A stretch of 64,000 nucleotides of DNA. It comes from Ornithodoros turicata. Its lineage: Eukaryota > Arthropoda > Arachnida > Ixodida > Argasidae. Shown one piece after another: positions 57,040 to 64,000 of this stretch. A program made the position numbers and the translations under genes. Location of the stretch: NCBI RefSeq assembly GCF_037126465.1, contig NC_088202.1:79588160-79652159 (forward strand). The letters are read 5' to 3'. Within the stretch, counting starts at the first letter, position 1. Every line of letters begins with the position of its first letter. The notes below the pieces were generated by a model. That model was not told the origin of the DNA and ran no database searches. It saw only the letters and a list, made by a program, of their open reading frames with translations.

Positions 57040-57275
57040 TTAAAGGGGCACTAAAGTGCAGAAATTTATCGTCGTGAATTGAAAGATGGCGTTACCTTAA
57101 CCCCAGCACAAAAGGAACGATATTCAGCCGTTGCGTCGTTCATGATTTATGATTATGAGTGAGAGAACCTGTAATGCACGCTTTCCCCGTCCTTCTCCTT
57201 CGGAAGATCGTCGACAATGCGCAGAAGTCTTCGAGTTGGTCACCTCAAATGATCTCCCGCGAAGTCTCCCTTTAA
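57040..57275. mobile_element. Short MITE with TTAA at both ends
   Basis: Starts TTAAAGGGGCACTAAAG and ends GAAGTCTCCCTTTAA, with a partly inverted terminus. TTAA at each edge suggests a piggyBac-type duplication, but the terminal match is short. Confidence 0.4.
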
Positions 57276-58501
57276 CAAACATCTTACCTTGCCGTTTGAA
57301 TTATTTTCAATGACAGATACCCAGCGCTGTCACCGATCGGCTTTCATATCGTGCCCAAGGATGCGGTGAAATTTCAGACGCTTCCCAGTTTCGTTGTCAC
57401 CATTGCTCTCACAGTTAAAACAACGAAGAGAGAAAGATCTTTATTGACACACCAAAAACTAAGCACAGAACAGAGCAACAGTATATCCTGTTGTAACCTG
57501 TTGACACTTTTTAGTGCAGGCATCTGCGTTTTCCATTGCTCCCACAGGCCTCCATGTTTCAACCCCACTTGGAAACCCAGGACCCAGTTGGAAACGGCCT
57601 TCACGGGAGGGGGCGCCACCAGTACTCCGAAACTTTAGTGCACGGAGCCTATAACAGAAGCGTGCTCCTGTATTCACAGACTGTAATCCTTTGCTTTGAC
57701 TGGTCTACTCGCTACAGTGCTCACCGTCACACTGCAAAAAACTGTATCCTCGTCTTGTCACTATGGACCCTGCTATGGAGAGAAACGTGAGCTCCATAAT
57801 GAAGAGAAAGAGAAATTGAGAAACGACCGTATTTAGACAGGCACTTTCTAACAACTATCCTTCAAAAACCCGAAAGATATATTTTCGTTGCATATAAAGG
57901 AAGAGCGTCTGTTCAAGACCCCAGTGAACGGCAATCCCCAACAGAGACACGAATGCAGCCGAAATGAGCGCCCGCGGTGACGTTCTTCCTTGAGCCTCCC
58001 TCATGCCCCGTGAAACCACGAGGCCATTCGTCTTTGTCAACGTGCTTCTTCTAATTGCTTTTCGCCCTCTTACTTTGCGGTTTGGATTCATCACACAGCT
58101 TTATCCCGGGGTAGATAACCAGTTAGCACATCGGAGGCCCTTATGGTATGCGTCGCTATTACGTCTACGAGGCAAGAAATTAATGAGACGGAGTGAAGAG
58201 AAACCGAGACAGGATTTGTGTGTGCATGCATGTCTTCTAGAATTGTGAATTGTTTTTATTTGAACATCGGTACGTGGGATAATGGAGAGAGAACATGGCC
58301 CGTCGTGCAGGGCATGTTTGGAAGAACCGTGAAGGTGATATCGTTGATCGTGGGTGGAGCATCCTGCTGGTTTCTCACCGTTGGGATGAAGAGCAATTAC
58401 CATGGCTGCTGCAAATGTTTCTAAAGAAAACTGGTATGCGAGTGTACGTGCTCCACAAGACAAAAAGTGAGTGACATGTAATATAACCACTCGGTACAAA
58501 G
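57276..58501. other. Intergenic DNA, no gene seen
   Basis: Short overlapping frames on both strands without recognisable domains. Confidence 0.35.
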
Positions 58502-58652
58502 CAGTGGCGCATCCATGGGGCCGGGGGCGATCGCCCCCTCCCCAAAACGTCAGTTTATACATTGAATTTCCCTCTCTTCATTCCCCCACTGCGCGCTCCG
58601 ACAAAGAATCCGCCCCCCCCCCCCCCAAACCGAGGGTCTGGATCCGCCCCTG
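58502..58652. mobile_element. 151-bp GC-rich MITE, near-exact 8-bp target duplication
   Basis: Inverted ends CAGTGGCGCATCCA and TGGATCCGCCCCTG, with G- and C-rich subterminal tracts. Flanks gtacaaag and gtacagag agree at 7 of 8 positions. Non-coding, hAT-like. Confidence 0.7.
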
Positions 58653-60673
58653 GTACAGAGAGCATCTACCTTATTCTACCCGTGTGGTTCTCCTCTTCTT
58701 CCTCCCGCACCCTCCTGCACCCATGACACATCCGACAATAGAAATACGAAAGCTTTTTGGCTTGCATGCCTTGCGAATCGCAACACAAGTGCGACCTTCC
58801 GCCATGATATATATTTATAATACTATACATAATAACTTATATTTGTTGGGCTTCAGTTTCATGGGGAGCAGTTTTGTCGATCTTATTTTTACAACAGGTA
58901 TTCCAAGAACACTCAAGAACCCTCGCCGATTCATACTCCTTCTTCGGTGTTAATCCTGTTTACTACCCGAAACGTCTCGCGTCTTTCTGTAAGGCTCATC
59001 TTTTGTGCAACAGACATTTTCGGTGTGCATGCCCCTCCAGATTTTAAGCGTCGTCGCGTGTGTTTCGTGTTGGTGGATTACGGTTTCAGGGAACTGTTTG
59101 TCTGTCGTGTTTGTTGCATGTATTAGTGTAGTGGATTAGGAGGGTCACTCACGAGCGACGGGATTGGACGTGTCACATGCCCGTGCGAAGTGGAACGAGA
59201 GAGATGTTTCATGGCAGTGCATGGGAGAGGGGAGCGAGCCAGAGCCCAAATAGGAGCTGGGCAACGGCAACACCAGAAGGTCCCGCACCTGCGCTGACGT
59301 TCGGGCAAAGGAAGCCATAGCCACAGAGGGCCTAAGCGCTTTGACTGGGTGAAGCGAGGGACATGCGACGACAAGGAGCGACGTGACGGATCGATAAGAG
59401 CGTCAAACAATAGGCCCGATCCTCCAAGCGGGACAACAGGGCCATCGTCGTGGCTCACCCTCGTCGCCACCGCTGGACTCACGTTTTCGACGGGGAGAAG
59501 AGACCGGGGCGAGGGAAGGGCGAAGGAAGCGGGAACCAAAAATCGCCGATTGTGTCACAAGAGCCGGATTGTGCGTCAGCGCTGTAGTCAAGCCTAAAGT
59601 CCCTCTTCCACACCTTCCTCTGTGGTCTGAGGAAGTACATCGACGTCATCGGGTCCTCGAGCAGTGGGTCGGCCAGTCTTGTCGTTCACTCTTCAGGTTC
59701 AATAGGTAACTCAATAGGTTCAATGTGTAAATAGTGTATTATTTACCTATTTAGTGGTTCTATTGTATACGACATCGTGCTACGCCGAAGCTAAATTCAA
59801 AAGCCTATAGAAAGCCAAGGAGGCCAAAGTGCCTGATCAACAAACGTTTAACGAACGCCCTATCCGTGCGCCATTCACGCAAAGGGGCGTTCGATACGTG
59901 GGTTTAACCATACGACGTACACTCCCATAGGTTTTATACATATTTTCTGTATGTGCATAGGTTTTATAGATATTTTGTGTGCATATTTTCTGTAGCTATC
60001 TAGATGATGAGGAAGCGTGTCGGTCTCGACTTCAAAGAGTGCCAGATCTTGTCATCCGTATGCTATAACCATGCACCCTCTTATGAATGCAGCAGGGAGG
60101 ACAGGGCACAGATGAAAAGAGTTGGATTTCACTGTAACCAAAAGTGGCAAGCATTAAACTGCAGTTTTCAGTTACCATTCTGTCGATATATGCAAAGCAC
60201 AAATGAGTGACCCGTGCACCTACTATTTTGATTGATTGATTTGAACGAAAAATAAAATGGAGGATACCTGCATCTTCCCACATATCTTGCTGTGATTAGG
60301 TCTGGGTTTCGCGGACCTCAAATACGAGCACCACTACACGTGTAACGTTTCTTTCTCCTTCACGTAAATATGCGTCTTCCACCGTGGTGCTCTCAATAAA
60401 TTATATCTCAGAGAGGAATGCAAACTGACCCACGGTTCGAAAGGATTGTACGAAGACATTTGCCCTGTTTGTGAGTCCGATGATCATGGACCCTGTCGGA
60501 AAGACAGAGAGGGAGACACATAGAATATGGCTATAGGATTGACGATAGATTTGTGGGGAGGACTCGGGTCCCGATACTGACAAGAACATGAGTATACGTA
60601 CATAGCTGGTGTAGAGTCGTCGCACTGAGAAGACGTAGAACTACGCGTAGCTCATTAGGCGCAGCGAAAAAAT
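58653..60673. other. Intergenic DNA, no gene recognised
   Basis: 58900-59150 is unremarkable. 59150-59600 is GC-rich with frames on both strands that match nothing I know and could be an unrecognised exon or an old repeat. 59690-60000 is AT-rich. Confidence 0.35.
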
Positions 60674-60987
60674 CTAGAGTCACTAAATAGGGGTACAGAG
60701 TATCGCATTCCTTTTCCGCGCCGGGGCCGCCGTTCGGTGTCCGCGATTGGGCCGATCGTGTCACATGGTTTCTTCTTCCAAGGACGCGCCGTCCATGTTG
60801 AGTCCCGTCCATCCAAAACCGGTTTCCTCGGTCTCGAGCTGGCTGGAGTGCGCGCTGTTCTCCGGCGGAGAAGCAGGAGATTGGCGTCCCATTGCTAGGC
60901 GACGCAGCAGCACTGGACCCAAGATGGCGGTCTCGCTTGTCGGCGTGGTTCAGTGTCGCTACTCTGCTCCCTATTTAGTGACTCTAG
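60674..60987. mobile_element. MITE with CTAGAGTCACTAAATAGGG termini
   Basis: The left end CTAGAGTCACTAAATAGGGG and the right end CCCTATTTAGTGACTCTAG are inverted over about 28 bases. TA at the edge of each arm fits a TA target duplication. The interior is GC-rich (gaccgccatcttggg complement region) and non-coding. Confidence 0.75.
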
Positions 60988-61092
60988 GCTGATCAGGGTC
61001 GTCCAGGTGTTGAGAAAGCTCAATCTCATCAAACCCAGATACACATGACAGGTTGTGCACGATAAACCCAATATAAATTTATTTATTGGGAG

Positions 61093-61961
61093 CATAGATG
61101 GGGAAGTTACTTTTATTTTGTAGTGCACTACCGTTACTCACTACTTTTTCGAAAAGTAACGCGTTACGTTATTCGTTACTGTTGCGGTAGTAGGTAACGC
61201 GTTACTAACGCCGTTACTTCTGATAAGTAATGCCGTTACTTTTGCATTACTTCACCGGTTGTCCTTATAATATGTATCATTTTTGGTTGAGTCACATAAG
61301 TGCATTCCGCAAATCAATACAAGCAATGTTGGGCACAAACAAGGGTCACGCATGAACACAACTTACATGGATTTATTGCAACGCAGAAGTAGTTGATGTT
61401 CAAAATTTTCATCGGTGAGCTTCGCCCGTTGGGCTGAGAGGACGCCTAATGACCAGTGAGTGCTCCTTGTCAGGGTTGATAGAGACGGTGACCTTTTATC
61501 TCATACAGTACAAATCCGAAAAGCCAATTCCTTGGTACTTTGTTACTTGTTCAGAGGGTAGAGGCTAATTTTCTGCCGCTTTTGCCCCATTCGTCCGAAA
61601 AATACCAAAGGGAGTGAAAAACAGAGGTGGTAAACAAAGGTGACACATCAACCAGGGTAGGTCAACAACCCTTCTTTGCGTTCTTCGTGGCTGTCGATGT
61701 GACCTTCTTGTCATTGTTGAAGATGAATAGAAAAAATCGGGGATTTTCCCGGATTCTGCAGGCACGGTCCTCGCTCAAGCTTTCAAGTTCCCGAACACGC
61801 AGTAACGCATAACGCCGTTACGCGTTTGTTGTTAAAAATGTAATGACGTTACGTTACTCATTACTTTTCTCCCAAATGTAATGCGTTACCATATTTCACT
61901 ACTCGAACGTAACGCGTTACCGGTAACGCACTACTTTGTAACGCGTTACTCCCCACCTATG
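61093..61961. mobile_element. hAT-like element, 869 bp, exact 8-bp target duplication
   Basis: Termini CATAGATGGGGAAGTTAC and GTTACTCCCCACCTATG, with subterminal 'aacgcgttac' motifs on both sides. attgggag flanks it at 61085-61092 and 61962-61969. The terminus resembles that of the 'aatgcattac' elements at 45-47 kb (CAGAGGTGGGGA), so they are probably related families. The interior frames encode nothing recognised. Confidence 0.85.
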
Positions 61962-62720
61962 ATTGGGAGCCACTCCTTGTGATGTGAATCTGTGCTTGCA
62001 ACATGTAGCTCAATACAACGGTGATAATAATATGGCAATGAAATTATGTATTTTGAATTTCAATGTTTGTTAAACTGCCATTCAAGGTATAGCTGATGGA
62101 ATAAGTTGGATTGCTTTGGTGGTTCAAAAGAATAAGATAAAGAATTCAAGGTTGACCCACGGTGCTGTGTCACCCAGACTTGTACGTATCTCGGGTACGT
62201 ACTGAAAATATACAGTATTTTAAATACTATCTTCGGGTTTTGGTATGCTACTCAATACTTTTTGCGACAAATATTTTTAAAATATCTAAAATACTTTTTT
62301 TTCAGTAGCTGCTACTCAGTACTCAAAATACTTTCCTTCTTCGTCAAGCCGTATCCCAAGACACTTCCCCGCTGTGTTCAGATTTTCAGTTCAGCTTTCC
62401 CCCCCTCTTATCTTTCTTTGTTTTCTACTTTCTTTTTTTGGGGGGGGGGGGAATTCGCGCGCCTGTCATTTATCCTCCTGTACAATAGGCTGGTCCCACG
62501 CTTGGCCTTGCTTGTCAATAGCCGACCTATTTGTCAGAAAAATGTTCCTGTTCATACTGCAAGGTGAATCACCAGAGGTTTAGGTACAAGAGAATCCCGG
62601 CATTTATTTCCTTGGTCACCAAATGCGTATACGAAGAGGGGTGTCAAGTCCTGTAAATCACATAAACAAAATACAGAAGCCGACACTGAAGATTTTTGTT
62701 TAAGTTTAATTTGTACAAGC

Positions 62721-62748
62721 TTTCGCGTGGAGGTCCACGCTTCCTCAG
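62721..62748 (-). ncRNA. Hammerhead ribozyme core, left arm of the palindrome
   Basis: Mirror image of 62753-62780: CTGAGGA, stem GCGTGGA/TCCACGC, GAAA on the minus strand. Core CUGANGA/GAAA intact; cleavage site not resolved. Confidence 0.5.
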
Positions 62749-62752
62749 GTAC

Positions 62753-62780
62753 CTGAGGAAGCGTGGACCTCCACGCGAAA
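62753..62780 (+). ncRNA. Hammerhead ribozyme core, right arm of the palindrome
   Basis: CTGAGGA followed by stem II GCGTGGA-cc-TCCACGC and GAAA. The only change from CTGATGA is at core position 7, which is not conserved in hammerheads. The flanking GAAAGCTTG is shared with 34408-35223. Confidence 0.55.
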
Positions 62781-63073
62781 GCTTGTACAAATTAAACTTA
62801 AACAAAAATCTTCAGTGTCGGCTTCTTGGTCACCAAAGCAACAAACACGCGCCAGAAGTTGAAAGACCCGAGCTGACATACAGGAGGGATTACGAATTTT
62901 TGGGCCAGAACATATCACCAATGTTTACTTGAGCACACCAAAGTTCACCAAACATTACTTGAAACCAAGAACTTGCAAGTAAAAGATATGCTTAAGTATG
63001 GTGGATGAAGTTTATTCCTGTCACACACACGCACACATAGATGGGATGATGATGATGATGGGACTTGTGCGTA

Positions 63074-63133
63074 GAGCACTAGAAAAACAAGTTTCAAGAA
63101 ACTTTCATGAATCTTGTTTTTCTAGTGCTCTAC
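63074..63133. repeat. Hairpin gtagagcactagaaaaacaag
   Basis: Arms of 21 bases (tagagcactagaaaaacaag and its complement) around an 18-base loop that itself has ttcaagaaactttcatgaa. It lies inside the element 62171-63345. Confidence 0.65.
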
Positions 63134-63345
63134 TTGTGCGGCCACGTTCAGAATCCGCCTTTCACTTACTGCTAATACCAAAGTAGTTTAACGAGTATCT
63201 TCAGTACTTCTTAGAGTATTTAGTACTCTACTCAAATTACTTTCAGCTTTGAGTATTTTGTACTCTGTTCTAAATAATTTTCCCGCGGAGTATTTAGTAT
63301 CTTAATTTAAAAACGTCTACGCAGTATTTTGTACATGTCTGGTGC

Positions 63346-64000
63346 CATCTTATAACTGCCCCAACCCAGACAATCAGTGGAGTTGCTTTGTACAACTATC
63401 CGTCCGTAGACACGCTTAGAGACACATCCCCAATCGCCTGAATGTACGCGTCGTCGATGAGAGCGTGAAGATTCGCCCTGTCGCGAGGCACATCAATTCT
63501 TGTGTTGCGTGCCTGCAAATCCGCTTCTTGACAGCCGCCATACTCGTTATTCCTTGGTGCTCATTCTTTCCCCCTTTCCCGTTGTGTACGTTCGCATGAA
63601 CGTCTCGATAGCTCCAGCCATGTATAGAGTAGGCGCAAACGCTGCATGCATAAGCACTACGTATGATAGCAGGTGAGGGAGGGGGGAGTTCTTCCGATAC
63701 AAAGGGGGCATCGTTTGGACCACACACGGCTCGTCGGGCGGCGAATGTCTCAATTCTCTTCTCGCCGAAACGTGTCCCGGCCATAAGAGGACCCTTCGAA
63801 GAATTAAGGGGAGTCCCAAATTACACTTAATGTTGCTCTTCAAGCGGGCTCCCATGCTTCTCGACGCCATAATGGCTTATGGCTCCGGGAACGCGTTAAG
63901 CCTAACGACCTGCTCTGTACATATAGAGATATTACGTTTTCTGCTGGTGGAGCCAGGTAAGATGAAGACGTTCGGCAGCTTCGATTGTGCGGGCACGTTT
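63346..64000. other. Window end, no gene confirmed
   Basis: GC rises after 63400. Minus frames of 107-122 codons overlap each other. A plus frame opens at the ATG at 63872 and stays open to the window end, with a donor-like cag-gtaaga at 63959. No family is recognised, so none is called. Confidence 0.3.

Larger units (their letters stand above)
62675..62826. repeat. Perfect 152-bp palindrome made of two hammerhead-bearing retroelement ends
   Basis: The sequence equals its own reverse complement across 62675-62826, centred between 62750 and 62751 (aggt/acct), without spacer. From the centre each arm reads CTGAGGA, a 7-bp hairpin, GAAAGCTTGTACAAATT, a poly-A-like stretch and cttcagtgtcggcttct. 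Confidence 0.9.
62171..63345. mobile_element. hAT-like element with 'agtatttagtact' subterminal repeats, invaded
   Basis: The inner-left zone (62178-62335) and right zone (63190-63340) are full of agtattt/tactc motifs in opposite orientation. Ends CACCCAGACTTGTACG and GTACATGTCTGGTG are inverted. A perfect palindrome (62675-62826) and a hairpin (63074-63133) lie inside. The target duplication was not resolved. Confidence 0.55.

Noticed and set aside
63416..63870. Minus frames of 107 and 122 codons at the window end
   Set aside because: They overlap in different frames, with no recognised domain and no clear splice sites. Without RNA or homology data neither can be preferred.
63872..64000. 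Plus frame open from ATG 63872 to the window end
   Set aside because: Only 43 codons are visible and there is no recognisable domain. A donor-like gtaaga at 63959 makes it a possible first exon, but this cannot be supported here.

Overview
The window is nuclear DNA of an arthropod, most likely a hard tick or another chelicerate. That placement is inference. It rests on the spliced metazoan genes, long repeat-stuffed introns, a decayed BEL/Pao retrotransposon, a tRNA-derived SINE, and a dense crowd of hAT-like, TA-flanked and Penelope-like repeats. There are no prokaryotic operons, no rRNA and no CRISPR array.

Two host genes can be reconstructed exon by exon. (1) Plus strand, 1317-19310: the 3' part of RALBP1 (RalA-binding protein 1 / RLIP76). 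It carries the end of the RhoGAP domain, an unusually long linker, the Ral-binding coiled coil and the C-terminal coiled coil; the 5' exons lie left of the window. Its largest intron holds a complete but frameshifted BEL/Pao element (3357-9262) in antisense orientation. (2) Minus strand, 35882-26323: a complete Lifeguard/TMBIM (GRINA-like, Bax inhibitor-1 family) gene. Eleven coding exons with consistent splice phases give a 348-residue protein with a proline-rich cytosolic N-terminus and seven membrane helices. A separate minus-strand candidate first exon lies at 40839-40566.

Almost everything else is repeats. From 19.6 to 25.1 kb there are hAT-like and pogo-like miniature elements, a 72-bp palindromic repeat and a SINE. 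From 27 to 41 kb the Lifeguard introns and upstream flank hold MITEs, an 867-bp fold-back element, and palindromes built from Penelope-like termini that carry hammerhead ribozyme cores.

From 44.7 to 52.2 kb there is a satellite array of about 97-bp monomers. These pair into 193-bp dimers and then into a 772-bp four-dimer higher-order repeat. The array is split by a pogo-like element, which contains a hAT-like element, which contains a second inverted hAT-like copy, which contains a LINE fragment. From 52.7 to 64 kb there is a second BEL/Pao fragment, an 1151-bp hAT-like element with an exact 8-bp target duplication, further MITEs, an 869-bp hAT-like element with an 8-bp duplication, and a perfect 152-bp palindrome with a hammerhead core in each arm.

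I see no new multigene system. The most notable items are the higher-order satellite and its nested insertions, the hammerhead palindromes, and the expanded RALBP1 linker with a phase-incompatible optional exon.
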